NCBI GenBank assembly: GCA_947164965.1
Contig: CAMUYR010000004.1
Span: 124,001-188,000, forward strand
Source of the DNA: an uncultured Prevotella sp.
GTDB taxonomy: Bacteria > Bacteroidota > Bacteroidia > Bacteroidales > Bacteroidaceae
Length of the DNA: 64,000 bases
Reading direction: 5' to 3'
Below, piece after piece: positions 13,836 to 21,896 of the stretch. Every line of letters begins with the position of its first letter. The stretch's first letter is position 1. A program made the position numbers and the translations under genes. Under the pieces are notes generated by a model. It worked only from the letters and a program-made list of their open reading frames with translations, had not been told where the DNA came from and did not search any database.

Positions 13836-15260
13836 ATGAAAAAGTTATCAATATATTTGATGTTCGCAGTAGCGGGGTTGTTCATGGCCGCATGTGGTCC
13901 TGAGGACAACGAATTCGCCAAAGTGGAAAAGGCTGGAGCAGATACTAATTTAGCAGTTCCTTACCTTTTCGCTAGCGAAGTCAATCTCGTCGACCTCAAT
14001 GCTATAGAGATTAGCGAAGAACAGGATGTTCAGATATTCACCGTGTCTGATGCAGATATGCCCGAAGGCTTAACTCTCTCAAAGGCAGAAATCGTATTTG
14101 ACGATGGAGTCGTGTTACCCGCAACAGCTGATGGTAAGGTTTCGGGCGAGGCTCTCACAGAATACGTCTCTTCTATACATGGTATGCGCCCAGAAGCTCG
14201 TACGGTGACTGGCAACGTCTATCTCTATGCTACCAATAATGGCGGCGCAGTGAAGGTGTATGCTGGCAAGATTAACTTCCAGGTAGTGCCTAAGGCTCCT
14301 GTAATTGCTGAGAAATACTATCTTACAGGTACTATGAACGGTTGGGATAACACCAACACGACCTACGAACTGGGCAATGGTGGTCAGGATCCTTATGCTA
14401 ATCCTACCTTCACCTGTTCAATTAAACTGGCTGAGATTGGTAATCCAACATCTATCGAGTTCAAAGCTACGCCTGTTGATGGTCTTGGTGGCGACTGGAG
14501 CGGCTGCTTGGCAGCTGGTGATGAAGAAGGTAAGTTCAACTACAAGAACGTAGGTGGCAACTTCAAGATTGACAATATCAAGCCTGAGACAAAGGTGATC
14601 CGCCTTACATTCAACATGCTCGACCAGACATGGAGTTATCAGGAGGTTGCATTCGATCAGTTCATCTACTTTATTGGTGCAACTGATGGTTGGGCTACTC
14701 CAGATCAAAAGTTGGAGCTGACTGATGAAAGCGGTATCTACACTGGTTATGTTTACTGCGCAGATCCTAACGGATGGGGTGTCGAATTCAAGTTCCAGAA
14801 AATACCTGGAGATTGGGGCGACAACAGCCAACTGAACAGCAATAACATGAGTGCAGTAACTGGCGATTTCGAGAAGACCAACGACAACTTCAAAGCTGCT
14901 GGTGGCGTGGGTGTTTACTTTGTTACAATAGACTTAGCCAACCAGACCATCAATGGTCTGAAGGTTGAGAAGATGGGTATCATCGGTGACTTCAACGGAT
15001 GGGGTGGCGATGTCGAAATGACATGGAATGCCGCTGACTTCTGCTACGAAGCTACAGATGCTGGCGTCAACGCTAATGGTTGGAAGTTCCGCGTTAATGC
15101 TGATTGGGGTATTAACCTCGGATCGAATGATTCAGTAGAACCATCAACCAAACTTGATGACTTGGTGGCTAATGGTAAAAACATTGGCGTTGCCGGTAAT
15201 ACCATTAAGCTCTATCCTACTCGTAAGACTTCTGATAAGATCTATTGCACAGTAGAGTAA
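13836..15260 (+). CDS. SusF/SusE-type multi-module starch-binding lipoprotein
   Basis: 474 residues. Lipobox MAAC, Cys20. An N-terminal Ig-like domain is followed by three repeated beta-sandwich modules marked by YYLTGTMNGWDN, YFIGATDGWATPD and MGIIGDFNGWGGDVEMTWN; the repeated (I/T)G-x-(F/M)NGW motif supplies aromatic residues typical of starch-binding modules in SusE and SusF. No catalytic residues. Last gene of the susC operon, 27 bp after the SusE-like gene. It corresponds in position to Bacteroides susF, but orthology was not tested. Confidence 0.8.
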   Translation: MKKLSIYLMFAVAGLFMAACGPEDNEFAKVEKAGADTNLAVPYLFASEVNLVDLNAIEISEEQDVQIFTVSDADMPEGLTLSKAEIVFDDGVVLPATADGKVSGEALTEYVSSIHGMRPEARTVTGNVYLYATNNGGAVKVYAGKINFQVVPKAPVIAEKYYLTGTMNGWDNTNTTYELGNGGQDPYANPTFTCSIKLAEIGNPTSIEFKATPVDGLGGDWSGCLAAGDEEGKFNYKNVGGNFKIDNIKPETKVIRLTFNMLDQTWSYQEVAFDQFIYFIGATDGWATPDQKLELTDESGIYTGYVYCADPNGWGVEFKFQKIPGDWGDNSQLNSNNMSAVTGDFEKTNDNFKAAGGVGVYFVTIDLANQTINGLKVEKMGIIGDFNGWGGDVEMTWNAADFCYEATDAGVNANGWKFRVNADWGINLGSNDSVEPSTKLDDLVANGKNIGVAGNTIKLYPTRKTSDKIYCTVE

Positions 15261-15285
15261 TACCACGTTAACCTCTTTATATATT

Positions 15286-15315
15286 CAGGCGGACATCAGC
15301 AATGGTGCCCGCCTG
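15286..15315 (+). terminator. Weak hairpin after the sus operon
   Basis: CAGGCGG (15286-15292) pairs with CCGCCTG (15309-15315) around a 16-nt loop, 25 bp after the last sus stop codon. The tail ATTGCTTTAA has few T residues, so termination strength is uncertain. Confidence 0.45.
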
Positions 15316-15358
15316 ATTGCTTTAAGGGCGTTGAGACTATTAGAAAAGTATATTCGTC

Positions 15359-15442
15359 GTCGATGAATTCTCATTCAACGACGGTGAATTGTCGTTCATC
15401 GACAATGAATTCTCGTTCATCGGCGATGAATGAACTTTAGAA
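15359..15442. repeat. 21-bp tandem repeat with embedded palindromes
   Basis: Three 21-bp units (15359-15379, 15380-15400, 15401-15421) and a partial fourth. Each unit has the form GNCNATGAATTCTCGTTCATC. Unit junctions form near-palindromes such as TTCATCGGCGATGAA (7-bp arms, 1-nt centre). The array sits in the 390-bp gap between the sus operon and the amylase gene, about 100 bp upstream of the amylase operator. A minus-strand ORF across it would encode a 7-residue repeat, but I see no gene there. Confidence 0.85.
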
Positions 15443-15545
15443 GCAGGATAACGACCTTTTAGCAACGTGCGCACAACATTTTTCCTTACTGCTAACAATG
15501 CTTTTGCCGCCAGCTGACTAAGAGCAGTTACATTATGTATACACA

Positions 15546-15561
15546 ATGCAACCGATTGCGC
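15546..15561. promoter_or_regulatory. Degenerate LacI-family operator upstream of the amylase gene
   Basis: ATGCAACCGATTGCGC matches the ATGCAAACGTTTGCAT operator at 12 of 16 positions, keeping GCAA-CG-TTGC. Its centre (15553.5) is again 62.5 bp from the TA of the downstream -7 box, the same spacing as the three perfect sites. Confidence 0.75.
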
Positions 15562-15615
15562 ATCTTGGTAAAAACTATTCTACGAGACAGAATAACAGCG
15601 TATGGGTTTTCTTCG

Positions 15616-15623
15616 TATCTTTG
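15616..15623 (+). promoter_or_regulatory. Amylase promoter -7 box
   Basis: TATCTTTG, 27 bp upstream of the amylase ATG at 15651, without a -33 box. It shows that the amylase has its own transcription start. Confidence 0.75.
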
Positions 15624-15650
15624 CAACATAATAACCTAAAGAAGCAAAAT

Positions 15651-17672
15651 ATGAAGAGATTATTTACACAACTGATCGTGTTGCTGGCATCGCTACCGAT
15701 GTTGGCACAAGGTTGGCCTGAGAAATACGAGGGCGTCATGTTGCAAGGATTCTATTGGGATTCCTTCTCACAATCGAAGTGGGTGAAACTGGAGAAACAA
15801 GCTGACGAGTTGTCGCAGTACTTCAAGCTGGTTTGGATTCCTCAGAGCGGTAATTGCGATGGATTATCTATGGGCTATAACGACCTCTACTGGTTCCCTG
15901 GAGACGATCGTTATACCAGTTCGTTCGGCAACGAAAAAGAACTGCGTTCTATGATTAGCACTTTCAAACAGAAGGGCATTGGTACAATTGCTGACGTAGT
16001 TGTTAATCACAGACGGACATTGAATCTTACCTTCAATTTCCCAAAGGAAGAATATAATGGTACTATCTATGAGATGAAATCAACCGATATCTGTGCTGAT
16101 GACTTGAGCTATTGGACTGATTATGATGGTCAAAGTACAAAAAGCTGGGCTGATTCCAAAGGAGTTACCATCAGTTCTAACAAAGACACTGGAGAAGGTT
16201 GGGATGGTATGCCCGATCTGGACCACAAGAGCGAAAATGTTCAGAAAATAGTCAAGGCCTATCTGAAGATGCTGCTCGAAGACCTGGGCTATACGGGTTT
16301 CCGCTATGATGTTGCCAAGGGCTTCTCTGCATCTTACTTTGGCCAGTACAATGATCATGCGCAGCCAGCGTTCTCTGTAGGTGAGTATTGGGATGGCGAT
16401 GTAGCCAAAGTCAGGGCATGGATAGATGGAACAGGCAAGAAGAGTGCAGCCTTCGACTTCCCCTTCCGCTATACCGTTCGCGATGCCATCAATAACAACA
16501 ATTGGAAGAGCCTGGCGAATAACAGTCTTATTTCTTATGACAGTTACAAGCGTTACTCTGTGACGTTCGTCGAGAATCATGACACTGAGAAGCGTAGCAA
16601 TAGAGAACAGGATCCCATTAAGAAGGACACGCTGGCTGCCAACGCCTATTTGCTGGCCATGCCTGGAACGCCTTGCGTTTTCTTCCGCCACTGGATAGAC
16701 TGCAAGCAGGACATCAAGGCAATGATTGATGTACGAAATGCCGTTGGTATCCATAACCAGAGTGAGTCTTTTGGATATGCCTCTCACCAAAACTATTATG
16801 CCGTTGGCACTACGGGCAGCAAAGGTGAAATGCTAGCTTTGGTGGGTTCTAAAATTGCCGACTACACTCCCAATGCCAAATTTGTGAAGGTTCTCTCCGG
16901 CTATCATTATGCCTACTACATGAGCAAGTCGATGGAGACCGCATGGGTTGATCTGCCCTCAGGCGAATACGAAGGTAAGCAGCAGGCTACGCTGACAGCT
17001 GTTTCCGCCAGTGACGCCCAACTGGTATACACCACTGATGGCACCGATCCGACATCTTCAAGCAAGAAGGTGGCTAGTGGCACGAAGATAGATATTGAAG
17101 GCGACATAACGCTGAAAGTTGGTCTGCTGATTGGTTCAACAGTCAGTGGTATCGTCACCCGCACCTATTCGCAACCTGTTCCAGAGGATACTCATGACAT
17201 TACGGTCTATGTGAAGAATCCTGGTTGGACGGATATGTACTTCTACATGTGGGATGCTGAAGGCGAGCAGTGGAATGGCGGATGGCCTGGCAAGAAGATT
17301 ACAGACAAGAAGACCATCGATGGCGAAGAGTGGTTCTACCAGACCTTCACGCTTCCTGCCAGCATCACGACTTTCAACATGGTATTCAATCAAGGAAGCG
17401 GCAAGTCTCAGACTGTGGATGTCAATGGCATTACCAGCGACTCTTACTTCTTGATTGGCAATAAGAGTGGCGACAAATATACTGTGACCAAGGACGAGAC
17501 GATGGGCATTCAGATTGTCAAAGCCAACAGCATTTCCAATGGTCCTGTCAAGGTTTACACGCTGGATGGTCGCATGCTCCGCCAATTGCCTGCAGGCTCT
17601 AGTGTGCAGGATGCTATGAGCACTCTGCCTCGCGGACTCTACCTGATCAACGGAAAGAAATATGTGAAGTAA
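15651..17672 (+). CDS. Secreted GH13 alpha-amylase with starch-binding module and T9SS sorting tail
   Basis: 673 residues from the ATG at 15651 (signal peptide MKRLFTQLIVLLASLPMLAQ); the frame is open 35 codons further up, but that stretch lies across the promoter. GH13 motifs: DVVVNH (115-120), GFRYD with nucleophile Asp220, VGE with acid/base Glu245, and ENHD with transition-state His/Asp 310-311. After the catalytic barrel come a chitobiase-C-like beta domain (VYTTDGTDPTSSS), a CBM26-like module (YVKNPGWTDMYFYMWD) and a C-terminal tail with VKVYTLDGRMLRQL...GLYLINGKKYVK, typical of type A T9SS sorting domains. It lacks a lipobox, unlike Bacteroides SusG, so it is probably exported by the T9SS encoded in this window. 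It endo-hydrolyses starch outside the cell. Confidence 0.92.
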   Translation: MKRLFTQLIVLLASLPMLAQGWPEKYEGVMLQGFYWDSFSQSKWVKLEKQADELSQYFKLVWIPQSGNCDGLSMGYNDLYWFPGDDRYTSSFGNEKELRSMISTFKQKGIGTIADVVVNHRRTLNLTFNFPKEEYNGTIYEMKSTDICADDLSYWTDYDGQSTKSWADSKGVTISSNKDTGEGWDGMPDLDHKSENVQKIVKAYLKMLLEDLGYTGFRYDVAKGFSASYFGQYNDHAQPAFSVGEYWDGDVAKVRAWIDGTGKKSAAFDFPFRYTVRDAINNNNWKSLANNSLISYDSYKRYSVTFVENHDTEKRSNREQDPIKKDTLAANAYLLAMPGTPCVFFRHWIDCKQDIKAMIDVRNAVGIHNQSESFGYASHQNYYAVGTTGSKGEMLALVGSKIADYTPNAKFVKVLSGYHYAYYMSKSMETAWVDLPSGEYEGKQQATLTAVSASDAQLVYTTDGTDPTSSSKKVASGTKIDIEGDITLKVGLLIGSTVSGIVTRTYSQPVPEDTHDITVYVKNPGWTDMYFYMWDAEGEQWNGGWPGKKITDKKTIDGEEWFYQTFTLPASITTFNMVFNQGSGKSQTVDVNGITSDSYFLIGNKSGDKYTVTKDETMGIQIVKANSISNGPVKVYTLDGRMLRQLPAGSSVQDAMSTLPRGLYLINGKKYVK

Positions 17673-17689
17673 GAAATTGGCTGTTCCCC

Positions 17690-18475
17690 TTAATGAAACA
17701 AGGCTCGAACAACAAACCAAGCATGCATAAAGAGTGTTGAGAACAAGCCGTAATGGCGTCTCATCACATCGAAACGTTCTTTTAGAGAGGCACGATGATT
17801 CTGGGTCGTCGTGCCTTCTTCTATATAGTTTGCCAACACCATCTGGGTATTACACAACGATAATCCCATACGCTCTGACTCGTGCATCACCCTGATACAC
17901 CAGTCAACATCAGCAGAGAAACGGTAACGGGTGTCATACTGCGTGTTTTTGGCAATATCTATGCGGGCATAGAAGGCCTGATGGCATACCAGCATGCCAT
18001 GACGGAAAGAACGCCACGTTAGCTTAGCGGGAGGCTGTAATCTGCGAGGATGCAGAAAACGCCCTTCACTATCTACGATATTGGTATTACCATAGAGCAC
18101 ACCAGGTCGCTCATCAGCAGGAAATTCATTAAGACGGCACTGATGGACCATCTCTTCCAGCGTGCTGGCGTTGGGAAAACTGTCGCCAGCATTCATAAAG
18201 ACAATGTAATCGCCAGAAGCCTGAGTCAGCCCCTTGTTCATTGCATCGTAGATGCCATGATCGGGTTCCGACTGTATAATCACCTGATGGCCATTATCAG
18301 AACTGTCGCTCCTTTGTTTGTATTGTTCCGCTATCGCCAAAGTCTGGTCCTTGGAAGCGCCATCGACTATCAGATGCTCCACTTCCTGATAGGTTTGAGA
18401 ACAGACACTATCGAGCGTCCGTTGCAGAACCTTCTCGGCATTATAAGTAATGGTAACTACCGTAAACCGTATCAT
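17690..18475 (-). CDS. Family 2 glycosyltransferase
   Basis: 261 residues with a GT-A fold start (FTVVTITYNAEKVLQRTLDSVCSQTYQEVEHLIVDG split over residues 3-38), DGASKDQT and the DXD-region FMNAGDSFPN. A C-terminal hydrophobic patch may contact the membrane. It follows the GT4 gene by 4 bp and is surely cotranscribed with it. Likely adds one sugar to a cell-surface polysaccharide or glycan; donor and acceptor cannot be told. It converges with the amylase gene 17 bp away, with no clear terminator between. Confidence 0.9.
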   Translation of the reverse strand: MIRFTVVTITYNAEKVLQRTLDSVCSQTYQEVEHLIVDGASKDQTLAIAEQYKQRSDSSDNGHQVIIQSEPDHGIYDAMNKGLTQASGDYIVFMNAGDSFPNASTLEEMVHQCRLNEFPADERPGVLYGNTNIVDSEGRFLHPRRLQPPAKLTWRSFRHGMLVCHQAFYARIDIAKNTQYDTRYRFSADVDWCIRVMHESERMGLSLCNTQMVLANYIEEGTTTQNHRASLKERFDVMRRHYGLFSTLFMHAWFVVRALFH

Positions 18476-18479
18476 CTCT

Positions 18480-19733
18480 TCATCTCCTTAGGCGCATAGC
18501 CTGTTCATACACCTCTATATACTTATTGGCGACACTCTGTTGTGAGTAGCTCTGATTCACCTTTTGCAGACAATGGTTACTTAAAGACTGATAATCAGCC
18601 TCAGCCAAAACGTAATGAATGCCACGGGCAAAATCTTCCGCATGCTGGAAATCAGCCACATAGCCATTCTGCTCATGATCTATCATCTCAGGAATACCTC
18701 CCACACGGAATCCTACGCATGGCACTCCGCAGGCCATAGCCTCCATAATGGTATTGGGAAGATTGTCTTCCAACGAAGGAAGCACAAAGACGTCGGCTGA
18801 ATTATAAACGCTGACGATACGTTGAGGATCACTGACGTAGCCCAACGAATAAGAAGGCAATGCCAGTTGAGAAGCAACCTCCTCTGCATGTCCTCCCAGA
18901 ATGGCAATGGCGGTATTGTCTTTCATTTCAGGATGCATCTCCACCAATTTGCTGATAGATTCCACCAGATAGCTGATACCCTTGCGAGGATCGGTAACAC
19001 GCTGAGAGACAAAAAGGATGACGCGACGATCAACAGGCAACCCTAATTCCTGACGCGCCTTCTGCTTATCTTTCGGACAGAATACACGGGTATTAATGGT
19101 ATTAGGAATGCTAACAACATCTTGTCGTGCCAACAAAGCACTCTTACGAGCCTCTTCCGCCAACCACTTACTGCAACATACATAAGTGATGCGCTTGCCA
19201 TCCAACATCTGTTCCTTACGATGCCACACCTGCTTGGCAAGACTGCCTCCAGACAAGAGCGGACACGTCGTACACTGTGTTTGATACTGTTCGCAACCAC
19301 GTGCATAATGGCAAATAGCCGTTGCAGGCCAGATATCATGCATCGTCCACACCACAGGCTTTCCTGATTCCAGAATCTTGCGGATAACTTTCAGCGAAAG
19401 CATACCCTGATTGATCCAATGCAGGTGGATGACATCGGCCTCCTGAAACTCTTGCAGACAGGTAATATCAGTACCGCAGTTAGCGATATCTATCTCGAAC
19501 AGATGCTGACGTTGCAGGCGCAGATGGCACCAGATGCAAAGTCGCTCCCACAAGAAATGCCAACGCAGACGCCATGTCTGAGGCAATGCACAGACAGAAA
19601 GATGAGTGGTCTCCTTGTCGCGCACCAGCATCTTAGCTTTCACACCATTGTTGTTCAGTGCTTCCATCAGACGATTGGCTGCTACAGCAGCACCTCCCGT
19701 TCGTTCACTCGTATTGACTATCAGTACTCGCAT
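18480..19733 (-). CDS. Family 4 glycosyltransferase (GT-B)
   Basis: 417 residues. N-terminal GT-B half begins MRVLIVNTSERTGGAAVAANRL; WTMHDIWPATAICHYARGC is common in GT4 enzymes acting on exopolysaccharide; the nucleotide-sugar-binding half has RRVILFVSQRVTDPRKGISYLV and the E-x7-E motif in FVLPSLEDNLPNTIMEAMACG. Cytoplasmic or peripheral membrane. Forms a two-gene operon with the GT2 gene. A -7 box lies at 19754-19761. Substrate unknown. Confidence 0.9.
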   Translation of the reverse strand: MRVLIVNTSERTGGAAVAANRLMEALNNNGVKAKMLVRDKETTHLSVCALPQTWRLRWHFLWERLCIWCHLRLQRQHLFEIDIANCGTDITCLQEFQEADVIHLHWINQGMLSLKVIRKILESGKPVVWTMHDIWPATAICHYARGCEQYQTQCTTCPLLSGGSLAKQVWHRKEQMLDGKRITYVCCSKWLAEEARKSALLARQDVVSIPNTINTRVFCPKDKQKARQELGLPVDRRVILFVSQRVTDPRKGISYLVESISKLVEMHPEMKDNTAIAILGGHAEEVASQLALPSYSLGYVSDPQRIVSVYNSADVFVLPSLEDNLPNTIMEAMACGVPCVGFRVGGIPEMIDHEQNGYVADFQHAEDFARGIHYVLAEADYQSLSNHCLQKVNQSYSQQSVANKYIEVYEQAMRLRR

Positions 19734-19753
19734 AACTATTTCTATAGACGTTG

Positions 19754-19761
19754 CAAAGATA
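19754..19761 (-). promoter_or_regulatory. -7 box for the glycosyltransferase pair
   Basis: TATCTTTG on the minus strand, 20 bp upstream of the GT4 start codon. The -33 position lacks a clear TTG. Confidence 0.6.
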
Positions 19762-19886
19762 CAAATTAATTCTTAAAAGCCATTCACATTTGTGGATAAA
19801 TGTGTTAACAACTGTTGTTATCGCACACAATCCATTGACCTAAGTCAAGAATGAAGCTAATTTTTGCTAAAAAAACAGCAAAATCA

Positions 19887-19916
19887 TTGTGGGATAAAAA
19901 AAAGTTTGTACCTTTG
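19887..19916 (+). promoter_or_regulatory. Complete Bacteroidetes promoter for the intergenic RNA
   Basis: TTG (19887-19889), 19-bp spacer, TACCTTTG (19909-19916). This is a textbook sigma-ABfr-type promoter pointing into a region with no protein gene on that strand. Confidence 0.8.
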
Positions 19917-19922
19917 CATCGT

Positions 19923-20216
19923 CAAACAAAGACAAATGGTTAATAGATTGTTTTAGGTTAGTAGTAATATTTATAGTTTTAGGTTTTTAGTTATTGGTAA
20001 AAGGAAAGAAAGTTTTAAATGTGTTAGGATAACAGTGGTCGTCGCGAGACGCTCATAACTTTCTTTTTAAATTGAATAGGTAAGATTAGTTAAATATGCT
20101 GCCGCAAGGCAGACCTCCAGTCGAAAGACTGGACTTGTTTTAAGGAAAAAGGATTTTTAGTTAAACATAGGCTTTTGGACGCTGCCGCTCGTTGATGAGT
20201 AGCAGCGTTTCTTTTT
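19923..20216 (+). ncRNA. Candidate structured small RNA, about 294 nt, unknown family
   Basis: The 504-bp gap 19734-20237 has no convincing ORF but holds a full promoter (19887-19916), several hairpins and a strong terminator, all on the + strand, flanked by minus-strand genes. Visible pairings: a 10-bp stem 20005-20014 with 20057-20066 enclosing CGTC-GCGA-GACG (20040-20051); CTGCC-GCAA-GGCAG (20099-20112); and CCAGTC-GAAA-GACTGG (20117-20132). All three terminal loops are GNRA tetraloops. The terminator stem is ACGCTGC/GCAGCGT (20179-20185, 20202-20208) followed by TTTCTTTTTG. I do not see the consensus of RNase P RNA, tmRNA, SRP RNA or 6S RNA. A 15-codon ORF at 20097-20144 overlaps two hairpins and is probably incidental. 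It may match a Bacteroidales RNA family already in Rfam; not testable here. Confidence 0.72.
20179..20216 (+). terminator. Intrinsic terminator of the intergenic RNA
   Basis: 7-bp GC-rich stem (20179-20185 with 20202-20208), with possible inner pairing CTC/GAG, followed by a T-rich tail. No equivalent A tract precedes it, so it acts only on + strand transcription. Confidence 0.85.
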
Positions 20217-20237
20217 GTATGATAGAAAAACCGTAGA

Positions 20238-20711
20238 TTATTTTTCTATGAGTGCGACAGCATAAGCACTGATACCCTCCTGTCGTCCTGTGAATCCCAG
20301 CTTTTCTGTGGTAGTAGCCTTGATGCTGATGTTATCTGGGTCTGTGCCGATCACAGCAGCCATCGTCTGTTGCATCTGCGGAATATGCGGATTCATCTTA
20401 GGACGCTCTGCACAGATAGTAGCATCGATATTGACAAGATGATAACCCTTGGTAGCTATCAGTTCGATGGTCTTCTTCAGAATAATCTTACTATCCATTC
20501 CATCTGTCTCAGCAGAGGTGTCAGGGAAATGATAACCAATATCGCGCATATTGGCAGCGCCAAGGATGGCATCACAAATGGCATGTATCAGCACATCGGC
20601 ATCGCTGTGTCCCAGCAACCCTAACTCATGTTCTATCTTGATACCTCCTATCCATAAATCTCTATGGGGAACTAACTGATGGACATCATAGCCCATTCCT
20701 ACTCTTATCAT
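20238..20711 (-). CDS. ispF: 2-C-methyl-D-erythritol 2,4-cyclodiphosphate synthase
   Basis: 157 residues, normal family length. Converts CDP-ME 2-phosphate to MEcPP in the MEP isoprenoid pathway. Metal-binding motif near the start (GMGYDVHQLVPHRDLWIGG), then LLGHSDADVLIHAICDAILGAAN, and the C-terminal motif NISIKATTTEKLGFTGRQEGI, all standard for IspF trimers. Last gene of a leftward run after porV (12 bp apart). Confidence 0.97.
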   Translation of the reverse strand: MIRVGMGYDVHQLVPHRDLWIGGIKIEHELGLLGHSDADVLIHAICDAILGAANMRDIGYHFPDTSAETDGMDSKIILKKTIELIATKGYHLVNIDATICAERPKMNPHIPQMQQTMAAVIGTDPDNISIKATTTEKLGFTGRQEGISAYAVALIEK

Positions 20712-20723
20712 ATACTGGTAGTT

Positions 20724-21887
20724 TTATTTAAACAAATCCTTGATACCATCCATATCGAAAGCAAGGGTAAAGCGAAGCGTCTGATCCAATGGATTACTCT
20801 TAGCAGTAGCAATCACATAGCCTACGTCCAAAGAGAACACATTCATACGGAAACCTCCACCAACGGTGAAATACGTACGATTACCTTTATTCTCTGCCTC
20901 ATGGTGATATCCTGCACGCAGAGAGAACTGGTCGTGGTAGACATATTCTGCACCAACGCTCCACTGAATTTCCTGCAACTCTTCCTTGAAACCTCCTGGG
21001 GCATCGTGGAAACTCTTGAAGATACCAGAGATAGAGCTGACTTCATTATACTCATCGATAACACGCTGTTCATAGTCTTCCTTCGACTCGCCGTCATTCT
21101 GCTTGGGAATAGTGGGTACCAACAGCTTATTGGCATCAGCTGCTATGGTAAATCGGTTATACTCATCAACAGGAATCATGAGTGATGCACCTAAACGAAG
21201 GTTTGCAGGCAGGAAGTTAGAACGGTCGTCACCAAAATAGGTAATCTTAGAACCCACGTTCGAGATATTCAGACCTAAGCCTAACTGACACTCACGCTGT
21301 CCGATATTCAGATAGTTCTGATAATAGCAGGCCAAGTCTGCAGCAAAAGCCGAAGCTGGCTGCGCATCCTCCGTATAGTCGTAGCGAAGGTCACTATATA
21401 GCCAGCGGATAGCTGCTGCTATAGAGAATTTCTCACTCAGCATCAGCGAAGCACCAACATCGAGCGACATTTCATAAGGCTTAACTGTCATCGCATTATC
21501 GTCATCCGCTGTCATCACCTCACCCAAGGAGAAATAACGCAATGAACCACTGATAGCAGCATAGTCACCAATACGATAATAACCTGCTACATAAGCCAGA
21601 TCGATATCGTTTACCAACTGACGCAACCAAGGTGTGTAGTTCAGCGCTATACCAGCCTTACTGATACAGAAGGGATACTTGGCAGGATTCCAGAACTGTG
21701 AATTGACATCAGGATCGGTAGCTGCACCTACATCACCCATACCTGCTCCACGAGCATCTGGTGCAATGGTCTGAGAAATGACTGCATGCTCAATAGGATT
21801 AAACTGACTCTTCGTGTCCTGGGCACGCAGTGGCAGTCCTGTAAGCAGGCAGATGGTCATTAAAACTATCTTCATGTTTGTCTTCAT
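20724..21887 (-). CDS. porV: Type IX secretion outer-membrane protein PorV (LptO)
   Basis: 387 residues with signal peptide (ends LPLRAQ) and a predicted 14-strand FadL-like barrel. Motifs matching PorV include PDARGAGMGDVGAATDPDV and NSQFWNPAKYPF. In the T9SS, PorV is the shuttle that carries CTD cargo from the translocon to the PorU sortase. Immediately downstream of porU (9 bp), the conserved partner arrangement. An internal ATG five codons in (MKIVLMTICLL) could be the true start. Confidence 0.93.
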   Translation of the reverse strand: MKTNMKIVLMTICLLTGLPLRAQDTKSQFNPIEHAVISQTIAPDARGAGMGDVGAATDPDVNSQFWNPAKYPFCISKAGIALNYTPWLRQLVNDIDLAYVAGYYRIGDYAAISGSLRYFSLGEVMTADDDNAMTVKPYEMSLDVGASLMLSEKFSIAAAIRWLYSDLRYDYTEDAQPASAFAADLACYYQNYLNIGQRECQLGLGLNISNVGSKITYFGDDRSNFLPANLRLGASLMIPVDEYNRFTIAADANKLLVPTIPKQNDGESKEDYEQRVIDEYNEVSSISGIFKSFHDAPGGFKEELQEIQWSVGAEYVYHDQFSLRAGYHHEAENKGNRTYFTVGGGFRMNVFSLDVGYVIATAKSNPLDQTLRFTLAFDMDGIKDLFK

Positions 21888-21896
21888 ATTCCTTAT

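Noticed and set aside
15340..15546. Minus-strand 68-codon ORF with a 7-residue Asn/Ser repeat
   Set aside because: The repeat peptide comes from the 21-bp DNA array; no promoter, and the start would lie in the amylase operator. The DNA repeat itself is reported instead.
20097..20144. 15-codon ORF MLPQGRPPVERLDLF in the intergenic RNA
   Set aside because: It coincides with two GNRA hairpins, which explain the sequence better; kept only as an alternative.
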